64,000 nucleotides of DNA from Hoeflea_A sp965228785 (GCA_965228785.1 CBDDIF010000002.1:2852001-2916000), one strand, 5' to 3'; counted from the first letter of the stretch, positions 32,627-42,374 are shown. A program made the numbers and translations. The notes: generated by a model from the sequence alone, not told the origin.

Positions 32627-34887
32627 CAGTCGGCCTTTTCCTCCAGCGCCGCCAGGATGCGCGGCGGCGACATGGGGATGTGGGTCATGCGCACGCCGGC
32701 GGCATGAGACACGGCGTTGGCAATCGCCGCCAGCGGCGGCACGATGGAGGTCTCTCCGACTCCGCGCACCCCATAGGGGTGGTTCGGATTGGGGATCTCG
32801 AGGATCTTGGTGTCGATCATCGGCAGGTCGGAACACACCGGTATGCGATAATCGAGGAAGCCCGGATTCTGCAGCTGGCCCTTGGAGTCATAAATGTACT
32901 CCTCGTTGAGCGCCCAGCCGATACCCTGGGCCGCACCGCCTTGGTACTGACCCTCGACGTAGGTCGGATGCACGGCCTTGCCGGCGTCCTGAACCACCGT
33001 GTAGCGAATCACCCGGGTCGAGCCGGTTTCCGGGTCGATCTCGACATCGCAGATATGCGTGGCGAACGACACGCCGGCACCATCGGCGACCAGTTCGCTG
33101 TGGCCGGCGATCGGTCCTCCTGTTTTCGGCGCAGCCGCGGCAATGTCCTTGACGGACAGCGGCGGCAGGTTGCCGTGCTTCTTGCCTTTGGCTTTGGCGT
33201 GGCCATCTTCCCAGATGACGCTTTCGACCGGAATGTCCCACATCATCGCGGCGCGCTGCTTCATCACCGCGATGGCGTTTCGCGCAGCGGAGATGGTCGC
33301 CAACGACGACGAGAACGTGCCGCGGCTGCCATCCGTCATGTCATTATGACCGAGGGATGAGGTGTCCGCCACGATAGCCTTGACCTGATCGTAAGGGATC
33401 CCGAGTTCCTCGGCCGCGACCAGCGACAGAGAAGCACGCGAGCCACCGACGTCGATCGTGCCGACAGCCAGTGTGACCGAGCCATCGACGCCAATGTTCA
33501 GATCGGTGCAGGTCTGACCGCCGAAATTGAACCAGAAGCCACAAGCAAGACCGCGACCCTGGTTCTTGCCAAGCTTGGCCTTCATGTGCGGGTGCTTTTT
33601 CGCCGCATCCAATGTCGGACCGATGCCGATGGGCCCGTAGACCGGGCCATAGGACGCCTTGGAGCCCTCGCCGGCTGCATTCTTGATGCGGAACGCCACC
33701 GGTTCCATTCCGACCTTGGCTGCCAGTTCGTCCACGGCGCTCTCGACCGCGAAGGCCGCCATCGGGGCCGACGGCGCACGGTACGCAGCCGTCTTGGGTC
33801 GATTGACCAGAACCTCGTAGCCGACCGACTTGACGTTATCGAGGTGGTAGCAGGCAAAGGCGGTCATGGCGCCGAGTTCGGCCCACATGCCGTGATAGGG
33901 GCCACAGGAATAGCGCAACGTCGCTTCCGCAGCGGTGATCTTGCCGTCCTTGGTCGCGCCCAGCTTGACGTCGATCGAGGTGGCGCTGGTCGGACCGGAG
34001 GCACGGAACACTTCTTCACGCGTCATCACCAGCTTGACCGGGCGGCCGGCCTTGCGTGACAGCGCCAGCGCTACCGGCTCGCCCCATACGTGGGTCTTGC
34101 CGCCGAAGCCGCCACCGATTTCCGAAGAGGTGACACGCAGTTTCGATACATCGAGCCCGAGCAACTCGGCGCAATGCTGACGGAAGACGAAATGGCCCTG
34201 GGTGCAGACCCAGAGGTCAGCAGACCCATCGGCATTGACGCTCGCCACGCAGGCATGCGGCTCAATGTAGCCCTGATGGGTCTGTTCGGTCTTGAAGCTG
34301 TGCTCGACGATGAAATCGGCTTCTTCAAAACCCTTATCCACGTCGCCATGGCCGTATTCGCTGCGCTTGGAGATGTTGGAGGGCTTTTTCGGCTTGGGTG
34401 TGACACCCCGGGTGATCACATGCTCGTGCACCAGAGGGGCGTCCGGTTTGACCGCCTCGTCGACATCGGTGACGTGCGGCAGAACCTTGTACTGTACCTT
34501 GATGAGCTTCAGAGCCTCGCGGGCAGTCTTTGCGTCGATGGCGGCGACCGCGGCCACGGCATGGCCGTCATAATACGCGGAGTCGCGCGCCATGCAGTTG
34601 TCGAGAATATCGAACATCTCGGTGTTGCCGTTGGTGAGATCCGGCAGGTCGGCGGCGGTGACCACCGCCTTGACGCCTTTGAGTTTCTCCGCCTTCGACG
34701 TGTCGATCTTCTTGATTTTGGCGTGCGCGTGCGGACTTCTCAGCACACGTCCGACCAATTGTCCCGGCATGTTGAAGTCGGCGCCATAGCGGGCGCGGCC
34801 AGTGACCTTGTCGACGCCATCGGGGCGCACGGGACGGGTGCCGACGGACTTGAATTTCTTGCCTTCATATTTCGCTTGAAAGTCCAT
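32626..34887 (-). CDS. Xanthine dehydrogenase-family molybdopterin-binding subunit
   Basis: The 753-residue catalytic subunit begins with the hammerhead domain (RPVRPDGVDKVTGRARYGAD, LRSPHAHAKIKKID) and continues with the molybdenum cofactor domains: GGGFGGKTHVWGEP, AAYRAPSAPMAAFAVESAVD and the catalytic Glu in GVRGVGETSIVPPLAAIANA. The carbon monoxide dehydrogenase signature AYRCSFR is absent, so it is a hydroxylase of a heterocycle, aldehyde or acyl compound. It is encoded after the FAD and 2Fe-2S subunits and 2 bp from the latter. The specific substrate cannot be named; neighbouring catabolic genes face the other way. Confidence 0.92.
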   Translation of the reverse strand: MDFQAKYEGKKFKSVGTRPVRPDGVDKVTGRARYGADFNMPGQLVGRVLRSPHAHAKIKKIDTSKAEKLKGVKAVVTAADLPDLTNGNTEMFDILDNCMARDSAYYDGHAVAAVAAIDAKTAREALKLIKVQYKVLPHVTDVDEAVKPDAPLVHEHVITRGVTPKPKKPSNISKRSEYGHGDVDKGFEEADFIVEHSFKTEQTHQGYIEPHACVASVNADGSADLWVCTQGHFVFRQHCAELLGLDVSKLRVTSSEIGGGFGGKTHVWGEPVALALSRKAGRPVKLVMTREEVFRASGPTSATSIDVKLGATKDGKITAAEATLRYSCGPYHGMWAELGAMTAFACYHLDNVKSVGYEVLVNRPKTAAYRAPSAPMAAFAVESAVDELAAKVGMEPVAFRIKNAAGEGSKASYGPVYGPIGIGPTLDAAKKHPHMKAKLGKNQGRGLACGFWFNFGGQTCTDLNIGVDGSVTLAVGTIDVGGSRASLSLVAAEELGIPYDQVKAIVADTSSLGHNDMTDGSRGTFSSSLATISAARNAIAVMKQRAAMMWDIPVESVIWEDGHAKAKGKKHGNLPPLSVKDIAAAAPKTGGPIAGHSELVADGAGVSFATHICDVEIDPETGSTRVIRYTVVQDAGKAVHPTYVEGQYQGGAAQGIGWALNEEYIYDSKGQLQNPGFLDYRIPVCSDLPMIDTKILEIPNPNHPYGVRGVGETSIVPPLAAIANAVSHAAGVRMTHIPMSPPRILAALEEKAD

Positions 34888-34889
34888 CT

Positions 34890-35369
34890 TCAGGCTCCCT
34901 TCATTTCCTTGGCGGCATCCTGAACGGCACGTACGATCTTGTCATACCCGGTGCAGCGGCAGAGGTTTCCGGCCAATCCGAAGCGGATTTCCTCTTCGGT
35001 CGGATCGGGGTTTTTCTCGAGAAGATCCTTGGCCGCAATCAGAAATCCGGGTGTGCAGACGCCGCATTGCAGCGCCGCATGATCGAGGAATTTTGTCTGC
35101 AGCGGATGGAGATCTTCGCCGTCGGCCATGCCTTCGATCGTCTCGATTTCACGTCCTTCGGCCTCGGCTCCCAGCACCAGGCAGGAACACACGAGGCGAT
35201 TGTCGACGATCACGCTGCAGGCGCCGCAATCGCCCGTGCCGCAGCCCTCTTTGCTGCCCGTCATGCTGAGCCGGTCGCGAAGCACGTCAAGAAGCGTTTC
35301 CTCGGCCTGGCAGAGAAATTCGACGTCATCGCCGTTGATCGTGGTTGAAACAGCTATTGCAGACATCAC
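34890..35369 (-). CDS. (2Fe-2S)-binding subunit of the molybdenum hydroxylase
   Basis: The 159-residue small subunit has the two expected clusters: the plant-type N-terminal one with C43, C48, C51 and C63 (GCGTGDCGACSVIVDN), and the C-terminal helical one in QCGVCTPGFL and GNLCRCTGYDKIV. It carries electrons from the molybdenum centre to FAD. Its start shares a base with the stop region of the FAD-subunit gene and it ends 2 bp before the large-subunit gene, in the order FAD, Fe-S, Mo subunit typical of CoxMSL-type operons. Confidence 0.95.
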   Translation of the reverse strand: MMSAIAVSTTINGDDVEFLCQAEETLLDVLRDRLSMTGSKEGCGTGDCGACSVIVDNRLVCSCLVLGAEAEGREIETIEGMADGEDLHPLQTKFLDHAALQCGVCTPGFLIAAKDLLEKNPDPTEEEIRFGLAGNLCRCTGYDKIVRAVQDAAKEMKGA

Positions 35370-36226
35370 TATCCTCCTGCCCGTTCGTAGGCGATCCGGG
35401 CGGCTCGCTTGGCAAGCACGCCGGCAACTTTCGTTCTGAAATCAACGGTGCCACGCTTGTCGTCGATCGGTTGACACGCCGCAGAACAGGCTTCCGCCAG
35501 CTTGTCCAGCGCTTCATCATCCAGGGTGCTGCCGATGAGCGCCTTGGCGGCCGGCTTGACCAGAAGCACTGTCGGCGCCACGGCGCCCAGCGCGACGCGG
35601 GCGGCCTTCACCTTGCCCTTTGCATCGAGTGTCAGGCTGACACCGGCGCTCACCACGGCAATATCCATCTCGGTGCGCGGGATAAACCGCAGGTAAGCGT
35701 CACCGGAGCGCGCTGGAGGCTTGTCCAGCGTGATGGCCTCAACCATTTCGCCCTTGCCGAGCGATGTTTTGCCCGGAGCGGTCACTACCTTCTCGACCGC
35801 GACGGTACGCTTCTTGCCGGGGCCTGCAACAACAGCCTTGGCGCCAGCGGCAACCAGGGCCGGCACGCTGTCGGCCGCAGGTGACGCGTTGCACAGGTTG
35901 CCGGCAATGGTGCAGCGGCCCTGTATCTGTTTGGAGCCGATCAGGTTCGCCGCTTCGACGACACCCGGCCATGCTTTCTTCAACATCGCCGATTCACCCA
36001 TGACTGCGCATGGAACCGCTGCTCCGACCCAAAAGCCCTTCGCGGTCTTTCGGATCTCGGCCAGACCCTTGACCGATTTGATATCGACAACCAGGTCGGG
36101 TTCGACATGACCGCTTTTCATGCGCACCAGCAGATCGCTGCCACCGGCCAGCACGAAAGCACTGCCTTTGGCCTTGGCCAGAAGTCCGGTCGCTTCCTTG
36201 AGCGAACTCGGGCGTTCATATTGCAT
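35369..36226 (-). CDS. FAD-binding subunit of the molybdenum hydroxylase
   Basis: I place the start at the ATG at 36226 (285 residues), where the domain begins QYERPSSLKEATGLLAKAKG and AGAGG sits upstream; an ATG nine codons earlier has no site. FAD-binding blocks are FVLAGGSDLLVRMKSG near residues 24-39 and TIAGNLCNASPAADSVPAL near 100. There is no insertion carrying a 4Fe-4S cluster, which argues against a 4-hydroxybenzoyl-CoA reductase. It is the first gene of the four-gene molybdenum hydroxylase operon and hands electrons to NAD+ or another acceptor. Confidence 0.93.
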   Translation of the reverse strand: MQYERPSSLKEATGLLAKAKGSAFVLAGGSDLLVRMKSGHVEPDLVVDIKSVKGLAEIRKTAKGFWVGAAVPCAVMGESAMLKKAWPGVVEAANLIGSKQIQGRCTIAGNLCNASPAADSVPALVAAGAKAVVAGPGKKRTVAVEKVVTAPGKTSLGKGEMVEAITLDKPPARSGDAYLRFIPRTEMDIAVVSAGVSLTLDAKGKVKAARVALGAVAPTVLLVKPAAKALIGSTLDDEALDKLAEACSAACQPIDDKRGTVDFRTKVAGVLAKRAARIAYERAGG

Positions 36227-36498
36227 TGTCAAAATTCCTCTCTTGAGCAGCATTTCTCATCAATGCCACCGGGTCGGGACACTCGCTCAAACTCGCTGCG
36301 CTTGCAACGGCAAAATGCCATCAGGCCGTCGCATACCGCTCTCTGAACCGTATCCGCATCAAACATTGTGTTGTTCTGGCTGATGGTCGACCGGATTTCA
36401 ATACCCCGGCCAATGTGGCCATTCATTGCGTCGAACTCAGCAGGGCGATACGGTGCAGACAATCAGAAAATGAGAAAGATCAGAGGGAGTCCAGCGCT

Positions 36499-37374
36499 AT
36501 GAAGAAGAGCCTTACAACACTTGCTGTCATGGCGGCAACGCTGACACCGGCCCTTCCAGCCGCTGCGGACACGGCCACCATCAATGGCGACGACATCTAC
36601 TATGAAACCGTCGGATCCGGTCCCGCCATCATGGTCATGCATGGGGGCCTGGGACTCAGTCATGACTACCTGCGCCCCTATTTCGATCAACTGTCCGACA
36701 AGCACACTGTCATCTACTACGACCATCACGGCAACGGACGCTCGGCCAAGCCGGACGACTATGCCGAAATGAGCTTCGACCGAATGGTCTCGGACGCCGA
36801 AGCTCTGATAAACCACCTCGGCTACGAGAGCATGACTCTGGTTGGTCATTCCTATGGCGGCTTCATCGCGCAGGAATTTGCGGCACAGAAACCGGAACTC
36901 CTGGATGGTCTTGTCCTGATCGATACGGTTCCGGCCTTCGACTACAATCCAACGGTATCCGGCACCGACGAGCAGATGGCCGCTTTCGGCAAGCTCTTCA
37001 GCGCGCCCATGGCCGACGATGCCGATTGGAAATCGACCTGGGGCCAGGTGATACAAATCTACTTCAAGGACTGGGACGCGGACACCGGCGCGGATCTCGA
37101 TGCACGCACTGTTTATGACCACCGCGCATGGAATGCCGCCGGAGCGCTTCTCGGCAGCTTCAATATGCTCGAGAAACTGCCGCAGATCGAAGTGCCGGCT
37201 CTGGTCGTGGCCGGCCGCCATGATGGCATCACACCGCCGGAACCCGGTGCGGAACGCATCGCTAGCCTGATGCCGAATGCAACGCTGGTGGTATTCGAGA
37301 ACTCCGCTCACTACCCCTTCATCGAGGAGGAAGCGGCGTTCTTCGAAAGCCTCAGGAAGTGGCTTGACCGTTAG
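36499..37374 (+). CDS. Secreted alpha/beta hydrolase, proline iminopeptidase-like
   Basis: The ATG at 36499 begins a signal peptide (KKSLTTLAVMAATLTPALPAAAD), so I prefer it to the frame's earlier start at 36415. The 291-residue protein has HGGLGLSHDYL as oxyanion region, a Ser nucleophile in GHSYGG at about residue 117, the acid in GRHDGITPPEPG and the His in NSAHYPFIEE. Its pattern matches proline iminopeptidase and related periplasmic hydrolases. It is divergent from the molybdenum hydroxylase operon and convergent with the RTX gene. It may release N-terminal residues or hydrolyse a lactone/ester outside the cytoplasm; the substrate is unknown. Confidence 0.85.
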   Translation: MKKSLTTLAVMAATLTPALPAAADTATINGDDIYYETVGSGPAIMVMHGGLGLSHDYLRPYFDQLSDKHTVIYYDHHGNGRSAKPDDYAEMSFDRMVSDAEALINHLGYESMTLVGHSYGGFIAQEFAAQKPELLDGLVLIDTVPAFDYNPTVSGTDEQMAAFGKLFSAPMADDADWKSTWGQVIQIYFKDWDADTGADLDARTVYDHRAWNAAGALLGSFNMLEKLPQIEVPALVVAGRHDGITPPEPGAERIASLMPNATLVVFENSAHYPFIEEEAAFFESLRKWLDR

Positions 37375-37392
37375 CCAGCAGTCGAGGTTCCA

Positions 37393-40300
37393 TCATAGCA
37401 ACAGATCGTCGATCGGGTTGGCGGTAACCGTGACCGTGCCCGTCGAGCTGCCGTCGACGTCGATCACCTCGTAGACGAATGTGTCTTCACCGTTGAAATC
37501 CGCCAACGGGTCATAGGTGAAGTCGCCGTTCGACTGGAACGTCACGGAACCACCTTGGGTGGTTGCAAATGTGCCGGCGCCCACCGACAGCGCATCGCCG
37601 TTGATATCGCTGTCTGCTCCATTGCCATTGTCCACAAGCACATTGCCGACAAGCTGGACGTCTTCGTCGGTGATGAATGCATCGTCGACCGCAGTCGGTG
37701 CTGTAGGTGGGGCAACACTCAAGGTAACCGTTGTTTGTCCGGATGACGCGCCATGACTGTCGATTGTCTCGTAAGTGAATGTGAGCTCCTGAACGCCGCC
37801 TCTTCTGGCAGCGGTGAAGGTGAAGGTTCCGTCGTTGTTGCCGTTCACCAGACCGCCTGACAACTCGCCGGAGTCCGGAGCGGAAACCAACCGATAGATC
37901 AGCGACCCAGTGTCGTCATTGCCATCGACATCCTCGCCAATGAGCACACCATCCACCGACTGGGCGACCTTGACATTCAGTCCCAACGGCTGCGCGGTCG
38001 GGGCGTCGTTGGCGCCATTGATTGTTATAGCGAGCACGGCGGTATCGGAAAGACTGCCGTCCGACGTCGTGTAATTGAACGTGTCGGTCAGGCTCGTGTT
38101 CGCTCCGGTAATGGTGAGCGCCTGTACGGCAGGGTCGGTGTCATCGACAACGTAAGTGTAGCTGCCGTCGGCCTGCATGGTCAGCATGCCGTATTGGCCA
38201 GCAAGGGCAATGCCCAAGGTACCCGAGGTTCCGCTGCCTTCCACATCGCCGGTGCGAATTCCCGTGACGGCGAGGCTCCCGGATACGGCGGTGTCATTGT
38301 CCAGCACATTGTCCGTGGCGTTCGAGCCGGGTGTGCCGTTTGCAACACCGCCGGCCTCGGTTGCAGATCCCGTGTCGTCCGCGGCCACCGGTCCGTCATC
38401 GGCGCCGTTGATGGTAATGTTGACCACCTGGACCGTGCCGTCCTCTGACAGCACCGAAAAGCTGTCGGTCAGCATGTCGAGCACGTTCAGGGCATCAACG
38501 GCGGGGTTGCCGTTATCCAGCGTGTAGGTCCAGACACCTGCCGCATTAACCGCATAGGTGCCGTAGCCGTTGGTGGTCGTACCGTTCGCCACCGCCTGGA
38601 AAACATCATCGGTGTTGTCGACATCGGTCGCGTCGAGGTCGCCGGAAACCGTGTTCGGAACCGCATCTTCAACCACCGTGCCCTGCGCCACGCCGGTTAT
38701 CACCGCGGCATCGTTGACTGGCGTGACGTTGAACGTGACCGTCGAGATGTTGGAGTCGACGCGTCCGTCATTCGCCTTGTACGTGAAGCTGTCCGTCCCG
38801 TTGAAGTCGGATTCCGGCGCATAGGTGTAGGAAGCGAGCACCGGATCGAATTCGAAGAACGCCGCATGCGCCGGGCCCTCGATCAGGATGACGGTGAGGA
38901 CATCGTTATCGTCCGGGTCTTCCCGCACGACGCCACCGATCAGACCTGGCGAATCCTCCTGAATCGTCCGCGTCGTGTCCCGGGTGGTCGGGGCGTCGTT
39001 TTCGCCCTCGATGGCGATCGTCACGGTGGCCGTGGCGGTCTCACCAGCCTGGTCCTCGACGAGGTAGGTGAATTCAACGTCGAAGGTTTCCCCCTCTCCG
39101 ATAAACTCATAATCGCCATTGGTATCGAAACTGAACGTCCCATCGTCATGATTGCTCAGGAGGCCGTGGCCGCGCGCAGGCTGATATGTGTCCCCTGACT
39201 CGTTTTCCTCGTAGTCTACAAAGCGCTGCTTTGAACTCTTTGGGTTGGGGTTCTCCACCGTAAGAACATCGACCAAATGATCGCCGGCATCGCCATCCGA
39301 CTGGTCCAGGGAGATCCGGTCGAGCGTCCCGTCCTGGGCGATCGTGAACATCTGATCCACCGCCGCCGGTGCGTCATTGACGCCTTCAATGGTAATGTCG
39401 ACCGTCCGGGCGGTGCCGTCCTCGGTGTAGACGGTAAAGCTGTCGCTCAGGGTATCTGTTGGGTTCAGGGCGTTGACCGCGGCATTGCCGTTGTCCAGCG
39501 TATAGGTCCAGACCCCGGTCGCATCCACCGCGTAGGTGCCGTAACCATTGAGCGTCGCCGCGCCGATCGCGACTACCTGGAACAGGTCATCCGTGTTGTC
39601 GACATCGGTTGCGTCAAGGTCGCCCGAAACCGTGTTGGGAACCGCGTCCTCGATGATGATGCCTTCCGCCAGGCCGGTAATCACCGCTGCATCGTTGACC
39701 GGGGTGATGTTTATCGTGGCTGTGGAGATGTTGGAGTCGAGGCGACCGTCATTCGTCTTGAACGTGAAACTGTCCACTCCGTTGAAATCGGCCTCCGGCG
39801 TATAGATGAAAGTACTAAGGACAGGATCGAACTCAAAGAATGCTGCGTGAGAGGGGCCGTCGACAACAGTAAATGTAATGGAGTCGTTGTCATCGGGGTC
39901 GAAGCCGGTGACGCCGCCGGACGAGAAAGTGAAATCTTCGGAGATCGTCCATGCCGAGGCCACCGTCACCGGTGCATCGTTTTCACCCTCGACGGTGATC
40001 ATCACGCTCGCGGTATCGGTCTCGCCCGCCAGATCCTGGACAGTATAGGTGAACTCAACATCAAGGCTTTCCCCTTCACCGAGAAATTCGTAATCGCCGT
40101 CGGTATCGAAGCTGAATGTTCCGTCGTCGTGATTGGTCAGAAGGCCGCTGCCTCGCGATGGTTGGAACGTGGTGGCGGATTCGTTTTCGCCAATGAATAC
40201 GAGCGCATCCCCGCCATCTTTTGGCGGTGACTTTGGCTTGGGGTCGATGATCGCCAGGACATCGCTCAACTGATCACCCGCATCGACATCCGACTGAGCC

Positions 40301-42012
40301 AGTGCGATCTGGTCAAGGCTTCCGTTCTGGCCGATCGTGAACGCCTGATCGCTGGCCACGGGTGCGTCATTTGCGCCAATGATGGATATGTTGACCGTCT
40401 TGGCCGTGCCATCTTCTGTGAAAACGGTGAAGCTGTCGCTGAGCGTATCGGACGCGCCCAGCGCGTTAACGGTGGCGTTGCTGTTATCCAGTGTGTAGAT
40501 CCATTCGCCGGCGCTGTTCACCGCATAAGTGCCGTAACCGTTTGCAGTGGGTACGGCGCCGTCCGCAACCGCCTGGAACACATCGTCGGCGTTGTCGACA
40601 TCGGTCGCATCGAGATCGTTTGGAATCGAGATCGGGTCAGCATTCTCAAAAGCGGTGCCCTGCGCCACGCCGGTTATCTCGGCGGCATCATTGCTTCCTA
40701 TTACGTCGATGCTCAGAGTTGCCGTGCTCGTTTCGCCCGCAAGATCCGAGATGGTGTAGCTGAAAACCTCGGTTGCCTGCTCGCCCTGCGCCAGAGCATT
40801 TGTGTCGGCGTCGTCATTGTCGACCGTGTAGGTCCAGCTTCCATTTGCTGCCAGTATCAGTGTGCCGAACGTCCCCGAGATGCCGCTTCCGCCGATGTTC
40901 CCGGCGACAGGCCCCGCTGTCGTTCCTGCCGCCACACCCGTGACGGTCAAAACGTCAAATGCATCGGGATCGGTATCATTGTCGAGAACATTGCCGGCCG
41001 CCGACGGGTCGCCCGCATTCGGCGTGCCATCCGCATTGATCCCCGCTTCGACGACGTTGTCGGCGGGATTCGAATCATCGTTCGCCGTCGGGCCATTGTT
41101 GATCGCAATGATCTCGAGGCTTTCGAAATCACGCACGGAAAGACCGAATGCACTGAAATCGAAACGATTCCCATGGTCGGTGTCAGGGTTGGAATGGGCT
41201 GCAAGAAAGGACTGGTAGGCAGCGATGTCGGCCTGAACCGCGCTGCTGGCCAGTTCGGCAATTGTCAGCTCAAGCCGCAACACATCGTTACCGCGGCCAC
41301 CGTCGTAGTAATCCCAGGCACCAAGATTCTCGGACATATTGTAGTTGGCGACATCGTCACCGGCCTGTCCGAACACAGCGTCGCAGCCCGCACCGCCATC
41401 GACGTAATCATTGCCAGAGGCGCCGGAACACCAGCCGGAGTCTCCGATGACGACATCGTTGCCGGCGCCACCTTCGAGCATATCGTTGCCCGAATTTCCG
41501 ACAATCCAGTCGTTTCCCGCGCCGCCATCGACGACGTCGCTGCCGGAGCCGCCGTTTATGACGTCAGCACCGTCGCCACCGGCGATGGTGTCGTTGCCCG
41601 AACCGCCTGCGATCCAGTCGGAATCGTCACCACCGTCAATGATGTCGTTGCCGGCGCCGCCACTGATATCGTCACAGCCTTCACCGCCCTCTATGAAGTC
41701 GTTTCCTGAACCGCCACCGAGCCGGTCGTCGCCAGAGCCTCCGTCGATCACGTCGTCGCCGGCACCGCCCTTGATCTTGTCGTCGCCCTCATTGCCTTCG
41801 ATATAGTCGTCACCGGAGCCGCCAAATATCTTGTCATTGCCGAGGCCGCCGAAGATGGAATCATCGCCGGCACCGCCAAAGAGCCGGTCATTGCCACCAA
41901 GGCCAAAAATCTCGTCATCGCCAGCTTTGCCAAGGATTTTGTCCTTGTCGTCCGTGCCGGTAAGTGCATTCGCTCCGGAGTCGTCTCCGTTGGTGCCAAC
42001 AATTTTTGTCAT
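37393..42012 (-). CDS. Giant RTX/VCBS-repeat exoprotein
   Basis: The product is about 1,539 residues from the ATG at 42012; a TTG at 42051 is an alternative, and neither has a strong ribosome site. The N-terminal part (about residues 25-240) is an RTX calcium-binding array with many GGxGxDxx nonapeptides. The rest is tandem VCBS and cadherin-like beta domains ending in NGEDTFVYEVIDVDG-type segments and IDDLLL. There is no Sec signal, so export by a type I system using the C-terminus is expected, though no ABC/MFP genes lie in the window. Unusually, the RTX block is N-terminal. A role in adhesion, biofilm or surface-layer formation is inferred. Confidence 0.9.
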   Translation of the reverse strand: MTKIVGTNGDDSGANALTGTDDKDKILGKAGDDEIFGLGGNDRLFGGAGDDSIFGGLGNDKIFGGSGDDYIEGNEGDDKIKGGAGDDVIDGGSGDDRLGGGSGNDFIEGGEGCDDISGGAGNDIIDGGDDSDWIAGGSGNDTIAGGDGADVINGGSGSDVVDGGAGNDWIVGNSGNDMLEGGAGNDVVIGDSGWCSGASGNDYVDGGAGCDAVFGQAGDDVANYNMSENLGAWDYYDGGRGNDVLRLELTIAELASSAVQADIAAYQSFLAAHSNPDTDHGNRFDFSAFGLSVRDFESLEIIAINNGPTANDDSNPADNVVEAGINADGTPNAGDPSAAGNVLDNDTDPDAFDVLTVTGVAAGTTAGPVAGNIGGSGISGTFGTLILAANGSWTYTVDNDDADTNALAQGEQATEVFSYTISDLAGETSTATLSIDVIGSNDAAEITGVAQGTAFENADPISIPNDLDATDVDNADDVFQAVADGAVPTANGYGTYAVNSAGEWIYTLDNSNATVNALGASDTLSDSFTVFTEDGTAKTVNISIIGANDAPVASDQAFTIGQNGSLDQIALAQSDVDAGDQLSDVLAIIDPKPKSPPKDGGDALVFIGENESATTFQPSRGSGLLTNHDDGTFSFDTDGDYEFLGEGESLDVEFTYTVQDLAGETDTASVMITVEGENDAPVTVASAWTISEDFTFSSGGVTGFDPDDNDSITFTVVDGPSHAAFFEFDPVLSTFIYTPEADFNGVDSFTFKTNDGRLDSNISTATINITPVNDAAVITGLAEGIIIEDAVPNTVSGDLDATDVDNTDDLFQVVAIGAATLNGYGTYAVDATGVWTYTLDNGNAAVNALNPTDTLSDSFTVYTEDGTARTVDITIEGVNDAPAAVDQMFTIAQDGTLDRISLDQSDGDAGDHLVDVLTVENPNPKSSKQRFVDYEENESGDTYQPARGHGLLSNHDDGTFSFDTNGDYEFIGEGETFDVEFTYLVEDQAGETATATVTIAIEGENDAPTTRDTTRTIQEDSPGLIGGVVREDPDDNDVLTVILIEGPAHAAFFEFDPVLASYTYAPESDFNGTDSFTYKANDGRVDSNISTVTFNVTPVNDAAVITGVAQGTVVEDAVPNTVSGDLDATDVDNTDDVFQAVANGTTTNGYGTYAVNAAGVWTYTLDNGNPAVDALNVLDMLTDSFSVLSEDGTVQVVNITINGADDGPVAADDTGSATEAGGVANGTPGSNATDNVLDNDTAVSGSLAVTGIRTGDVEGSGTSGTLGIALAGQYGMLTMQADGSYTYVVDDTDPAVQALTITGANTSLTDTFNYTTSDGSLSDTAVLAITINGANDAPTAQPLGLNVKVAQSVDGVLIGEDVDGNDDTGSLIYRLVSAPDSGELSGGLVNGNNDGTFTFTAARRGGVQELTFTYETIDSHGASSGQTTVTLSVAPPTAPTAVDDAFITDEDVQLVGNVLVDNGNGADSDINGDALSVGAGTFATTQGGSVTFQSNGDFTYDPLADFNGEDTFVYEVIDVDGSSTGTVTVTANPIDDLLL
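38392..40680 (-). repeat. Long-period repeat: about 330-residue composite unit, two full copies plus one partial
   Basis: Within the RTX protein a composite unit (VCBS domain, a domain with HDDGTFSFDT and DYEF, then a domain with PVLxxxxYxPExDFNG) occurs at 40680-39682 and again at 39681-38701. A third copy of the VCBS part alone is at 38700-38392. Signature strings recur in each copy, such as NGYGTYAV, TYTLDN and DLDATDVDN. The period is near 330 residues (about 990 bp), larger than a single VCBS domain. Confidence 0.8.
41293..41946 (-). repeat. RTX calcium-binding nonapeptide array
   Basis: About twenty-odd copies of the GGxGxDxxx type (for example GGAGDDSIF, GGSGDDYIE, GGAGNDIID) occupy the N-terminal part of the giant exoprotein. 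Each would bind calcium in a beta-roll and promote folding after secretion. Two Cys-containing variants (EGCDD, AGCDA) interrupt the array. Confidence 0.9.
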
Positions 42013-42198
42013 AGCAGTTCGCGGAACACCCGCGCCCCAGTGTTCGTTCAACTATACGGAGAGACTAAAGTGCACCCTCGCGTCCGTCATGATGCGCGCG
42101 TACTACGAATCACGACTTTTTCTCCGGTTGTTAGAATTGGTGAGTTAGCGACGATCGCTGTTATCGCCGTGGCTTTTGCGACATTCAGGAGGCAATCC

Positions 42199-42246
42199 GT
42201 GACAGAGCAGAAAATCTTTGATTTGGGACTCCGACTCACGACTTGA
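42199..42246 (+). CDS. Possible 15-residue leader peptide
   Basis: A GTG-started frame of 15 codons plus stop follows a perfect AGGAGG with 6-nt spacing (42187-42192), better than the site of the chemoreceptor gene downstream. The peptide is polar (TEQKIFDLGLRLTT) with no obvious attenuation codons. It may be chance; it is recorded because the ribosome site is so good. Confidence 0.2.
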   Translation: MTEQKIFDLGLRLTT

Positions 42247-42352
42247 GCGAACCCTCAATGTTCACCTGCCGCAAAACCAGCGCTACCCAACGCAACCCTC
42301 AATGGTTGTTCGATCAACTTTGCTGAAACCTCTGATATCAAACCCTTTCTTC

Positions 42353-42374
42353 TGGTTGATAAACGGATCAACCA
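42353..42374. promoter_or_regulatory. Perfect 8-bp dyad upstream of the chemoreceptor gene
   Basis: TGGTTGAT (42353-42360) and ATCAACCA (42367-42374) pair perfectly around AAACGG. A related half-dyad, GTTGTTCGATCAAC, lies about 50 bp upstream. It could be an operator for the chemoreceptor gene or a hairpin in its leader. Confidence 0.4.

Noticed and set aside
32626..34887. Carbon monoxide dehydrogenase large subunit.
   Set aside because: The AYRCSFR active-site signature of form I CoxL is absent (AYRAPSAP instead).
37393..42051. Many long plus-strand open frames opposite the RTX gene.
   Set aside because: They mirror the repetitive, GC-rich codons of the minus-strand gene and show no domain or ribosome site.
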